The translations under genes and the position numbers were made by a program. DNA of 7,407 nucleotides from Desulfobacteraceae bacterium (GTDB lineage Bacteria; Desulfobacterota; Desulfobacteria; Desulfobacterales; UBA11574): assembly GCA_002868985.1 (NCBI GenBank), contig PKTV01000124.1:1-7407 (forward strand), written 5' to 3'. This document shows, piece by piece, positions 1 to 6,271 of this stretch. The notes beneath the pieces are model-generated. The model worked only from the letters and a program-made list of their open reading frames with translations. It was not told where the DNA came from and ran no database searches. Each line of letters begins with the position of its first letter. Within the stretch, counting starts at the first letter, position 1.

Positions 1-605
1 AACTGATCTTCACTAACGACCGGAACTTCGCTTAAAGCCTCCAAATAGGCGTCTAAATCATAACCATACATTTTGGCTTGCTTTTTAAATCGCTCAATAT
101 TCGGCGCTTCAAACAAGATCTGCCCGACAGTTAGATTTGCTATGTATTTCCCCTTGATAACGATTGGTGTTGCTCCATGCACCAACCCATTTTTACATGG
201 TTTTATGTTTAATTCTTGCAGTTCTTTCAATTGCTTCGTCAAATAAATACTGCTATCTTTACAATGTATTGCCGATTCGGGAAAAGCTCGATGAAATTTT
301 GTGCAGATATCCCTCCAGCCTGTAGCTATCAGAATTTCTTGTGACGGGTGCTCAAGAAATCCCGCAGCAAATCCTGTGGCTATGGAAAATTTTTCAAGAA
401 TTTTACGTAGACTTTCGATGTCAATCAAATCCTTGATAGAATATTTACCATCAACCAAATGGGGATTTTCCAGCTCTGTATTGGAGAGATCTATTTGCTC
501 TGCATTTGGCTTGAGTGCCCTTTCCACCCGCATGCGTTCTAACGCATCTTGCTCAAATTCCTTAACCCTGCGCTCCAATTCTTCATAGGTTGGTTTTTTA
601 GTCAT
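1..605 (-). CDS. PocR-domain sensor protein, probably a histidine kinase (N-terminal part, cut by window edge)
   Basis: The frame opens at an ATG preceded by a strong GGAGGA ribosome binding site seven bases upstream, and it stays open to the window edge, giving 201 residues. Residues 1-35 are charged and helical (MTKKPTYEELERRVKE), a coiled-coil opening common on Desulfobacterota PAS/GAF sensor kinases. Residues about 57-200 read as a PocR ligand-sensing domain: paired cysteines Cys115 and Cys137 in the HCKDSS and KPCKNGLVHG contexts, then a PI-V-x-G-K-Y-I-A-N-L-x-V-G-Q segment (about 147-162) and the helical end RFKKQAKMYGYD. PocR domains are known as sensory modules that bind small molecules such as 1,3-propanediol-type ligands. 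No kinase or output domain lies in the window, so 'histidine kinase' is inferred from the N-terminal style; a transcription factor or diguanylate cyclase output is possible. It is cytoplasmic as far as visible, with no membrane segment. Confidence 0.85.
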   Translation of the reverse strand, partial: MTKKPTYEELERRVKEFEQDALERMRVERALKPNAEQIDLSNTELENPHLVDGKYSIKDLIDIESLRKILEKFSIATGFAAGFLEHPSQEILIATGWRDICTKFHRAFPESAIHCKDSSIYLTKQLKELQELNIKPCKNGLVHGATPIVIKGKYIANLTVGQILFEAPNIERFKKQAKMYGYDLDAYLEALSEVPVVSEDQ

Positions 606-1183
606 TGAAAAATCCTCCGCGATCAATCGGAAATGATGATAGAAAAAAACACCCTATATAAGTCGTCACAAGAATAGTAAAAAACCAAGATTCATTGCCG
701 ACATCTTCAATTTTCGAAAAGTGACGGTTCATCCGAAATCATAAAAAGTACAGATCACTGGTACTCTTACCAGTATCGACACCATTCACAATAATATTTG
801 ATTTACAGATATCATATTTTTCTGGTGTCAGGTCAAGTAAATCCAATTTTTGACAATTGTCAAATCATCTCCGTCCACCGAAAGAGTAGTGAAAAAATCA
901 TTCGTCTTTTCCTTTGAACCTTTATCTCTGATCCTTGATCCTTCCTTGTATTTATTACACCCATTTTCCATCATAAATTTAAGTCTTACTTATCTATGAA
1001 TATGTTTGTATCTAATTGCAGCCAATTCGGATACTTCCCATTCCATTTCTTATTCCAGCGAATATCTATTCACTTCTATTATTCAAACTGACACTGACGA
1101 TCATCCAAGTGTCGATCAGAAGTTACACATACTTAGTGCACAGAGAAATGTGCACTTCAAGATACTTAAAAAATAAAATTTAA
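606..1183. other. AT-rich gene-free stretch with possible decayed coding sequence
   Basis: No intact gene is visible on either strand. On the minus strand two overlapping short frames look protein-like: 974-828 (48 codons, containing LSVDGDDLTIVK) and 864-739 (41 codons, containing SNIIVNGVDTGKSTSDLYFL). The second continues in frame past one TGA to 598 with a hydrophobic run (WFFTILVTTYIGCFFL). Together they could be one gene broken by a frameshift and a stop, but I recognise no family. The stretch also holds three inverted repeats: ACTGGTA-ctct-TACCAGT at 757-774, a perfect 16-base palindrome TTTGACAATTGTCAAA at 849-864, and AGTGCAC/GTGCACT arms at 1135-1156. The promoter of the minus-strand sensor gene must lie here or be absent; I could not assign it with confidence. 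Confidence 0.35.
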
Positions 1184-1420
1184 GAAGTTTTTTCAACATC
1201 TGTCTACCGCGTATATGGTTCTCTTGCTGAATTAGCCTCAGAAATTAGCAACCAGATTGATCAGACAAAGACGCCGATTCAATTGAAACCTATTGTAAAA
1301 GAAGCGCTTAAGCTGATCAGGGCCTTTATACCATCTACCATTGACATTAATACTGCAGCCATTATAAATAATCAGAACATGAAAGGAAGGTTAAATGTTA
1401 TCAGGAATAAAAATTTATAA
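1184..1420 (+). pseudogene. Remnant of a histidine kinase (end of the phosphoacceptor region and linker to the ATPase domain)
   Basis: The plus-strand frame from 1184 to the TAA at 1418-1420 has no good start codon and encodes about 78 residues. Its centre (about 1214-1351) reads SNQIDQTKTPIQLKPIVKEA followed by LKLIRAFIPSTIDIN. This matches the linker between the helical dimerisation domain and the HATPase domain of hybrid sensor kinases common in Desulfobacterota, where a phrase like 'KPVQ-x-PIVKEALKLLRASLPSTIEI' is typical. The His-box upstream and the N, G1 and G2 boxes of the ATPase domain are missing, so it cannot be active. The frame runs 26 bases into the next gene in another reading frame. 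It is too short for a family search by eye to be certain, but the phrase is distinctive. Confidence 0.6.
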
Positions 1421-1796
1421 AGTTAATGATTTTATTCGTAAAACGGAGACCGGAAATATCGATCTCGAACGATCAAAAAAGATTGTCAGAGAGCTTGCTA
1501 CGGCTACCGGATTGCATACTGACCACAATATTCTGATGGATCTGAGAGAAACTAGCGTCTCTGCTGCAAGTATAGAAGATATAATGAAAATCGCTCTTGA
1601 GTTTGGCACCTATATTTCCTCTTTCAAAAATAAAATTGCCAACATTATACCTGATGATCCAAAACGAATGATAATTGCCAATCGTTTTAAGGCGTGTATG
1701 GATATTCAGGGATTTGAATACGAAATTTTTACCGATTATGAAAGTGCAATTGAGTGGCTGTCGAAGACAGAAGATTTAGATAATACAATCAGTTAG
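1395..1796 (+). CDS. Small SpoIIAA/STAS-like protein
   Basis: This is a 133-residue soluble protein with no signal peptide or membrane helix. The start is supported by an AAGGAAGG ribosome binding site four bases before the ATG. The pattern fits the SpoIIAA-like (STAS-related) fold: an early strand and a conserved basic segment (YKVNDFIRKTETG), a helix (ERSKKIVRELA), a central strand ending in NILMDLR (about residues 45-51), a helix (IEDIMKIALEFGTY), a strand in FKNKIANIIPDD (about 77-88), a helix, and a closing FEYEIFTDYESAIEWL (about 107-122). That last motif, a strand followed by a helix ending in 'A-x-x-W-L', is typical of this fold. STAS-like proteins serve as partners in signalling, but no partner is identified here. 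A decayed kinase fragment sits directly upstream, so it may be a survivor of a signalling locus. The family call is by pattern only; the gene itself is well supported. Confidence 0.8.
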   Translation: MLSGIKIYKVNDFIRKTETGNIDLERSKKIVRELATATGLHTDHNILMDLRETSVSAASIEDIMKIALEFGTYISSFKNKIANIIPDDPKRMIIANRFKACMDIQGFEYEIFTDYESAIEWLSKTEDLDNTIS

Positions 1797-1874
1797 CCCC
1801 TGGGAGGACAACAAGATAAGGGCGTTGGGGATAAAGATCCCGGCGTCATATCAAATAGGACTTTGTTTTGTAAT

Positions 1875-3323
1875 TCAGGACGCAATTTTGACAATTTTAT
1901 TAACAGTCTTTTTCTGATAGTTAACGCATAATCGACCGATATGCTTGATGGCCCTTTCAACCTGCTCGTTCCAAATTCCTGCATTTAAACGCATACAGTT
2001 TGAATATTTATCTTTCATCGCAAAAAGACTGCCGGGAGCAAAAAGAATATTTTCTTTAACAGCCTCTTGATAGATGACATCCGTATCGATGGATTCCGGA
2101 AGTTCTGCCCAAAGTAAAAATCCACCACTTGGATTCGTTACTTTTGTTCCTTTGGGAAAATATTTCAGTATGCACGCGCGCAAACCAGAAACCTGTTTTT
2201 TAAGATCTTTTCTCAGTTTCCGCAAGTGACGTTCATAACCGCCTTCCTTCAAATACCTGGCAACAACAATTTGATTTATGGATGCTGTTGAAATATTTAA
2301 TAAGGTTTTCATTTTGATAACCTGGTCATAGTATTTGCCAGGAACAATCCACCCAACTCTTAATCCGGGAGCCAGCGTCTTAGAAAAAGAGGAACACAGT
2401 ATCACATTCCCCTCAGCGTCAAATGATTTACATGTCTCATCACGTGTTTCAAAACACAAATCACCATAAATATCATCTTCAATTAAAGAAATATTATTTT
2501 CCGTTAATAGCTCAACCAATTTCTTTTTCTTCCAAATGGGCATAGAAAAGCCAAGGGGATTGTTAACATTGGGAATTGAGAACATGGCTTTAATAGGATA
2601 ATTTTCTATTACAAAACCCAGGGTATCTAAATTAACACCTTCAATCTGTGAACTCGGCAGTTCGATAATCTTTAGATTCAACTGCTCCAAAAGTTGAAGG
2701 AGATTAAAATACATGGGACTTTCAAAAACAACTGAATCGCCAGGTTTGCAAAGAACCATCAATGCGAGGAAAACGGCTTCATGGCACCCATTGGTGATAA
2801 TAATTTCATCCGGAGATAAATCCAAACCAGATGAAAGCCCTAATCGCGCAATTTGCTCTCTTAGCTGTGAGTAGCCAGGAGACATTATGTAATTATATGA
2901 TTCTTTTTCCTGATATCGTATCACTTCCTGGAAGTAACGTCCCATTTTTTGAGTCGGCCAAAATTCAGGGTTTAACGTCGCAATACCCAGACTGACTTCC
3001 GGCGTACACTGCCCCATGTTTTGAAAAGCGCCGTATATGTGACAAAGACTGACTTCCTGGGGATCCAATCGACTGGGATCGATTTCCTCCTTTGCTGGCG
3101 TATCGGAAGACTGCTTTTGAACGTAAAAACCCGATTGGGGCATGGCAAAAATATAGTTTTGACGCTCTAATTTCCAATACGCTTCTTTCACCGTATTTAT
3201 ACTGACATTCAGCTCCCGGCTTAACTGCCGTATGGAAGGAATTTTCTCACCCGCTTTTAATACGCCGTTGTTAATAAGGTTCAGTATTCGTTCAGCCACC
3301 TGACCATATCGAGTTGGTTTCAT
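1875..3323 (-). CDS. MocR-family transcriptional regulator (GntR DNA-binding domain fused to a PLP aminotransferase fold)
   Basis: The product is 482 residues, usual for MocR/PdxR/GabR-type regulators. Residues 1-68 form a GntR winged helix: the phrases QVAERILNLINNGVLKAGEKI, PSIRQLSRELNVSINTVKEAY and LERQNYIFAMPQSGFYV match its three parts. Residues about 105-470 form a class I aminotransferase fold with NGCHEA (about 178-183), the NPLG turn (255-258), the EDDIYGD cofactor aspartate region (282-288), and SSFSKTLAPGLRVGW with the pyridoxal-phosphate lysine at about Lys315. All key cofactor residues seem present. MocR proteins usually sense an effector through the cofactor and control an adjacent divergent gene; here that is the DUF2917-type gene. 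I chose the ATG at 3323 because GGGAG lies six bases upstream. Starts at 3329 (ATG) or 3341 (TTG) would add 2 or 6 residues but have worse spacing. It is convergent with the STAS-like gene. Confidence 0.92.
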   Translation of the reverse strand: MKPTRYGQVAERILNLINNGVLKAGEKIPSIRQLSRELNVSINTVKEAYWKLERQNYIFAMPQSGFYVQKQSSDTPAKEEIDPSRLDPQEVSLCHIYGAFQNMGQCTPEVSLGIATLNPEFWPTQKMGRYFQEVIRYQEKESYNYIMSPGYSQLREQIARLGLSSGLDLSPDEIIITNGCHEAVFLALMVLCKPGDSVVFESPMYFNLLQLLEQLNLKIIELPSSQIEGVNLDTLGFVIENYPIKAMFSIPNVNNPLGFSMPIWKKKKLVELLTENNISLIEDDIYGDLCFETRDETCKSFDAEGNVILCSSFSKTLAPGLRVGWIVPGKYYDQVIKMKTLLNISTASINQIVVARYLKEGGYERHLRKLRKDLKKQVSGLRACILKYFPKGTKVTNPSGGFLLWAELPESIDTDVIYQEAVKENILFAPGSLFAMKDKYSNCMRLNAGIWNEQVERAIKHIGRLCVNYQKKTVNKIVKIAS

Positions 3324-3401
3324 AAACATCTCCCGGTGCAAGATTTAGATAATATCTTATATTTTAAGTATTAATTAAAGATACACATATTTAAAAATAA
3401 A

Positions 3402-3474
3402 GGGGTACAGTTTCTTCTAAAAACATATTGTGCCGTAAAAAAACTGTGCGATTACCCCTGTTTCCTTACAGTTT
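3402..3474. promoter_or_regulatory. Candidate operator region for the MocR regulator in the divergent promoter
   Basis: Three copies of the same octamer core lie here: TACAGTTT at 3406-3413, its inverse AAACTGTG at 3441-3448, and TACAGTTT again at 3467-3474. The outer part also forms an inverted repeat: GGGGTA at 3402-3407 faces TACCCC at 3453-3458. MocR regulators such as GabR and PdxR are known to bind repeated short half-sites between themselves and a divergent target gene. That this region is the operator is inference. A reasonable -10 box (TATACT, 3482-3487) for the plus-strand gene follows just downstream with no good -35, which would fit an activated promoter. Confidence 0.4.
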
Positions 3475-3485
3475 TATTAATTATA

Positions 3486-3507
3486 CTTAAATTGAGCGAT
3501 TGTCGAG
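3486..3507 (+). repeat. Copy of a dispersed intergenic repeat motif (second copy at 6131-6152, inverted)
   Basis: This 22-base segment contains AAATTGAGCGATTGT. It matches the reverse complement of 6131-6152 at 19 of 22 positions. A shorter related copy (CCTAAACTGAGCG) is at 5897-5909. It overlaps the end of the possible -10 box and lies just before the long hairpin at 3525-3574, which suggests the motif and hairpin together form one repeat unit inserted upstream of the DUF2917-type gene. Confidence 0.5.
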
Positions 3508-3524
3508 GCTTGCCTGCCTCACCG

Positions 3525-3574
3525 CGTGCGGGATCTTTCGACTGGCGAGATCGCCGGTCGAAAGATCCCGCACG
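3525..3574. repeat. Long near-perfect hairpin in the leader of the DUF2917-type gene
   Basis: Two 23-base arms (3525-3547 and 3552-3574) pair with one mismatch around the four-base spacer AGAT. The arms begin CGTGCGGGATC and end GATCCCGCACG. The one mismatch would be a U·G wobble in RNA, so the transcript could form a continuous stem. It ends 41 bases before the ATG of the downstream gene. There is no T-run after it, so it is not a standard terminator. It could be a REP/MITE-like repeat or a structured leader. Confidence 0.75.
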
Positions 3575-3615
3575 TTGGGAAGATTCAAGTTTCAAACATT
3601 AAAATAGGGTTTAAT

Positions 3616-3972
3616 ATGAAACTAACTTATTTATTTAAAGACATTGAAAAAGCAACGATTAAGTTATCAGAAAATCAACTGTTCTCTGTCAGAGGAAAAA
3701 ATATTCAGATTAATTGTTTACATGGGGCACTTTGGGTAACCTGGCCCAAAAGGGGGGAAAAAATATTAAAAAGCGGTCAAACCTTTTGTGTTTCATCTAA
3801 AGGAAAGGTTTGCATAGTAGCTCTTTCCAATGCATCTTTTCAAATGAGCAAAAATAGATGGTATGCCAATGCAAAAACCCATCAAAAATCAGATGTAAGA
3901 AACGGGGATACAGATATTCTTCCGTCTCCTTTTGAAACCCATGGTTTTTTTGACCGAACAGAAAAGACATAG
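3616..3972 (+). CDS. DUF2917-type small protein
   Basis: The product is a 118-residue soluble protein. Residues about 17-75 (KLSENQLFSVRGKNIQINC, then LHGALWVTWPKRGEKILKSG and QTFCVSSKGKVCIVALSNAS) fit the DUF2917 pattern: a small beta-rich, cupin-like domain with the hallmark 'G-x-L-W-V-T' strand and an 'L-x-x-G-Q' turn. No catalytic role is known for this family. The tail (about 80-118) is polar and probably flexible. The start at 3616 was chosen over an in-frame ATG at 3526 because the longer version would translate the 3525-3574 hairpin into a repetitive, non-domain sequence. The ribosome binding site is weak (AGGG six bases upstream). The gene is divergent from the MocR regulator, which suggests that regulator controls it, and it ends just before a strong terminator. 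Confidence 0.8.
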   Translation: MKLTYLFKDIEKATIKLSENQLFSVRGKNIQINCLHGALWVTWPKRGEKILKSGQTFCVSSKGKVCIVALSNASFQMSKNRWYANAKTHQKSDVRNGDTDILPSPFETHGFFDRTEKT

Positions 3973-3988
3973 AAAAGATTTAAGTCTC

Positions 3989-4018
3989 AAGCCCGGCACC
4001 TATTCGTGCCGGGCTTTT
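3989..4018 (+). terminator. Rho-independent terminator after the DUF2917-type gene
   Basis: An 11-base perfect stem (AAGCCCGGCAC at 3989-3999 pairing with GTGCCGGGCTT at 4006-4016) with a six-base loop is followed by a short T-run (4015-4018). It lies 17 bases past the TAG stop. Its opposite-strand T-run is poor, so it probably serves mainly the plus strand, though it lies between convergent genes. Confidence 0.9.
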
Positions 4019-4087
4019 ATCATGAAAGACTTACGAGTGGATTACATCATCTGTCGTTACTTACTAAGTCGAAAAAGCTGATCTTGA

Positions 4088-4507
4088 TTACCTGTTCTCC
4101 GGAATTTTGGTCGACAGGGCGCCCACCATATTTTTCATGTCTGTCGGATCTCCGTTGGGATGAAGCACAACCATAAGCACAGACCACTTGCCGAACGGTG
4201 ATTCGGAAAGGTGCGTTTCATATATCCCATTTCCATCGGCATCCGTTTTAAACATATACGGCGGGCTGCCTGCTCCTATCTCATGTTTTTTAGGTTTCAT
4301 ATTTACAAACCAGACCGTATAAACTTTGTCGGGTTGAAGGCCTTTGGCCTTTATGCTCAAGCCGTCCTCACTAAAAAAGGCTGTTCCACTTGCGTTTGGA
4401 TGAGTCTTGGCAGTCATTAAAGGCAGATTCACTGTTGCCAAAGAAAGGGTACCGAAAGTCAGGATACCAAAGACCACCGCCAGTATTATTATATTTTTGG
4501 TATTCAT
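4088..4507 (-). CDS. Exported small protein of unknown function
   Basis: The product is 139 residues. It starts with a signal peptide: MNTKN, a hydrophobic core from Ile6 to about Leu23, and a likely cleavage after Ala24 (S-L-A). The start is backed by a GGAG ribosome binding site eight bases upstream. The mature part (about 115 residues) is rich in short beta-prone segments (SGTAFFSEDGLSIKAKGL, KVYTVWFVNMKP, YMFKTDADGNGIYETHL, KWSVLMVVLHPNGDP), suggesting a periplasmic beta-sandwich. It has no cysteine after the signal, so it is not a lipoprotein and has no disulphides. His and Met residues are present (KPKKHE, VVLHPNGDPTDMKNM), but I see no definite metal-site pattern. I do not recognise a named family. 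It is divergent from the glycosyltransferase gene with 215 bases between the starts. Confidence 0.82.
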   Translation of the reverse strand: MNTKNIIILAVVFGILTFGTLSLATVNLPLMTAKTHPNASGTAFFSEDGLSIKAKGLQPDKVYTVWFVNMKPKKHEIGAGSPPYMFKTDADGNGIYETHLSESPFGKWSVLMVVLHPNGDPTDMKNMVGALSTKIPENR

Positions 4508-4722
4508 AGTTTTTCTCCTTCTTTATTAATATTTTAAAACTCCAATTGAACGAAAATGAACAATGGGGTATTATTTGGAGGTTATGGATTACTGAAACCG
4601 ACAACATCCGACAAGGAACTGGTAACCCCTGATCGAAGTACGATTCGATATCAGTTGCATTATAGTCGTCTCAAACATGAAGACCTTACATAAATCTCGT
4701 CTCTTAGATCGAGGATTCGAAG

Positions 4723-5886
4723 ATGCTTGTTTTTTTCTGGCTTGCGATAATTTCTCTTTTTTTGACGGTTGTTTGTACACTCGAAGCTACCTTGGGAATG
4801 CGAAAAATGATCGCCCTCGATAATGTTCCGCCCCTGCAACAGGAAAATGTTCCGGAAGTCTCTGTCATCATCCCGGCATGCAATGAGGCGGCAACCATTG
4901 AACCGGCTTTGAAATCCATACTGGCAATGGATTATGCCGATCTGGAAGTCATTGCTGTCAACGATCGCTCTATAGATCGGACCGGCGCCATTCTCGAGCA
5001 AATTCAAAAACAATATCCCGACTTACAGATCTATGACATCTCCGAGCTTCCTGAAGGCTGGATAGGAAAGAATCATGCCCTGCAGTATGGTGCCGAACGG
5101 GCCCGAGGAGAATATCTTCTTTTTACCGATGCCGATATCATCATGGAGAAGTCTTCTCTTGCCAGAGCCATTCACCATATGCTTGAAAATAAACTGGACC
5201 ACATGAGCATGTTTTTCAAAAGCATCGCCCCTGGCGGACTATTGAATGCACTTATTCTGGACGCCGGTGGCGGACTCATGCTGTTGCTCAAACCATGGAA
5301 GGCAAAAGATCCAAAAAGCAAGCGATATATGGGAGTCGGTGCGTTCAATCTCATCAAGTCCGATGTCTACAAAGCAATAGACGGCCACAGAACCATTGCC
5401 ATGCATCCAATCGATGATGTGATGCTTGGAAAGGTGATTAAACACAGCGGTTTTTTACAGGATTGCCTTCTTGGTCACAACTTTATACAGGTTGAATGGT
5501 ACGTTACTGTGCGTGAGTTTATTAGCGGTTTAATGAAGAATACTTTTGCATTTTATAACTACAAGATGACCCATGTGTTGTTTGGTGTCCTTGTTGTTGT
5601 GATCATTAATATTCTGCCGGTTTTGGCATTCTTTTTTACTTCCGGAATTACCCGTGGTCTTTTCGGGGCAGCGGTCATGGTTCGCGTTTTATCTTTTGCC
5701 AGGGGATTTTCAATGACAGGCATCAACCCATGGTATTCGGTCTGGGCGCTTGTCACTTCTTACGTCTACATATACATCGCATTAAAAGCAGCCATAACCA
5801 CGACAATAAACAGAGGAATTATTTGGCGGGGAACATATTATTCCCTTGATGAATTAAAGGCGAATCTTAAAAAGGCAAGGATGTAG
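4723..5886 (+). CDS. Membrane-anchored family 2 glycosyltransferase
   Basis: The product is 387 residues. The start has GAGG eight bases upstream. Residues 3-20 form an N-terminal membrane helix. The GT-A catalytic domain spans about 46-240: VSVIIPACNEAATI (47-60), the nucleotide-binding Asp81 in NDRS, the metal-binding DAD at 136-138, and a DDVMLGK segment (231-237) carrying the likely catalytic base. The phrase ELPEGWIGKNHAL (about 108-120) is shared with HpnB and CrtQ-type glycosyltransferases that act on lipid or carotenoid acceptors. Three or so membrane helices follow (about 286-308, 313-330, 336-358), and the protein ends with a conserved-looking RGIIWRGTYYSLDELK. It should transfer a sugar from a nucleotide sugar to a membrane lipid at the inner face of the cytoplasmic membrane. 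The acceptor is not known: no hopanoid, carotenoid or capsule genes are in view. Confidence 0.88.
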   Translation: MLVFFWLAIISLFLTVVCTLEATLGMRKMIALDNVPPLQQENVPEVSVIIPACNEAATIEPALKSILAMDYADLEVIAVNDRSIDRTGAILEQIQKQYPDLQIYDISELPEGWIGKNHALQYGAERARGEYLLFTDADIIMEKSSLARAIHHMLENKLDHMSMFFKSIAPGGLLNALILDAGGGLMLLLKPWKAKDPKSKRYMGVGAFNLIKSDVYKAIDGHRTIAMHPIDDVMLGKVIKHSGFLQDCLLGHNFIQVEWYVTVREFISGLMKNTFAFYNYKMTHVLFGVLVVVIINILPVLAFFFTSGITRGLFGAAVMVRVLSFARGFSMTGINPWYSVWALVTSYVYIYIALKAAITTTINRGIIWRGTYYSLDELKANLKKARM

Positions 5887-5896
5887 AAAAATAAAA

Positions 5897-6152
5897 CCTA
5901 AACTGAGCGTTTCAAATAGTGTCAGTAATATAAAAAATTAATAATTATAGATAAATATACATTGCCAAATTCGCTAATAGTTCTCATCCAATAGGTGAAT
6001 GTATTTATGCATAAAATTGACACCATTTGAAACCCTTCGGGATTGCCGATTTTGTCGAATCTGCTGTGTTGCAGGGCGCTTGCGGTAGCCGACTACAGTG
6101 GCGCCCCCTGCGCCTTGCAGCTCCGGCAAACTCTACAATCGCTCATTTTAGG
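5897..6152. repeat. Element bounded by imperfect inverted repeats, with a nested inverted repeat inside
   Basis: The ends are CCTAAACTGAGCG (5897-5909) and CGCTCATTTTAGG (6140-6152), inverted with 12 of 13 matching. TAAAA directly flanks both ends (5892-5896 and 6153-6157), which could be a target duplication but is low-complexity. Inside, GTTTCAAATAGTGTCA (5909-5924) faces TGACACCATTTGAAAC (6018-6033), matching at 15 of 16, around an AT-rich middle. The right part (about 6050-6130) is GC-rich and can fold: GCAGGGCGC (6071-6079) against GCGCCCCCTGC (6101-6111), with an inner GTAG/CTAC stem at 6085-6096. No protein-coding frame is convincing. It resembles a non-autonomous mobile element or a composite of two intergenic repeats; no transposase is present. 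Confidence 0.55.
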
Positions 6153-6208
6153 TAAAAAATAGCGTTCAGAGGTTCTGAGTTCACCGTTTCAGGCTATATT
6201 CCTGATCC

Positions 6209-6257
6209 ATCGAGGATCCCGCATTGCGGGGAAGAGCATGACTTTCGATGCCTCGAT
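6209..6257. other. Palindromic stem structure just downstream of aroC
   Basis: ATCGAGG (6209-6215) pairs with CCTCGAT (6251-6257), and inside it CCCGC (6218-6222) pairs with GCGGG (6226-6230) around a three-base loop. It starts 15 bases after the aroC stop codon on the minus strand. No T-run follows on that strand, so I do not call it an intrinsic terminator, though it could protect or mark the end of the transcript. It shares the nine bases GATCCCGCA with the hairpin arm at 3564-3572. Confidence 0.35.
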
Positions 6258-6271
6258 AAACCTGGCCGGAG

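Noticed and set aside
301..588. Plus-strand 95-residue open frame
   Set aside because: It is the shadow of the PocR-domain gene on the opposite strand; it has no ribosome binding site and its translation is serine/arginine-rich with no domain pattern.
598..732. 44-codon minus-strand frame with one membrane-like helix ending inside the sensor gene start
   Set aside because: There is no ribosome binding site before its ATG; it is better read as part of the possible decayed gene than as a separate leader peptide.
1828..1841. Short hairpin GGGAT-aaag-ATCCC between the convergent STAS-like and MocR genes
   Set aside because: The stem is only five bases and no T-run follows on either strand, so it is not a credible terminator.
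4371..4607. Minus-strand 78-residue open frame across the start of the exported-protein gene
   Set aside because: It overlaps the signal-peptide gene in another frame and has no start signal; the 139-residue frame has a clear signal peptide and ribosome binding site.
4632..4649. ATCGAA-gtacga-TTCGAT inverted repeat between the divergent exported-protein and glycosyltransferase genes
   Set aside because: Six-base arms are common by chance and there is no repeated copy or promoter placement to support an operator.
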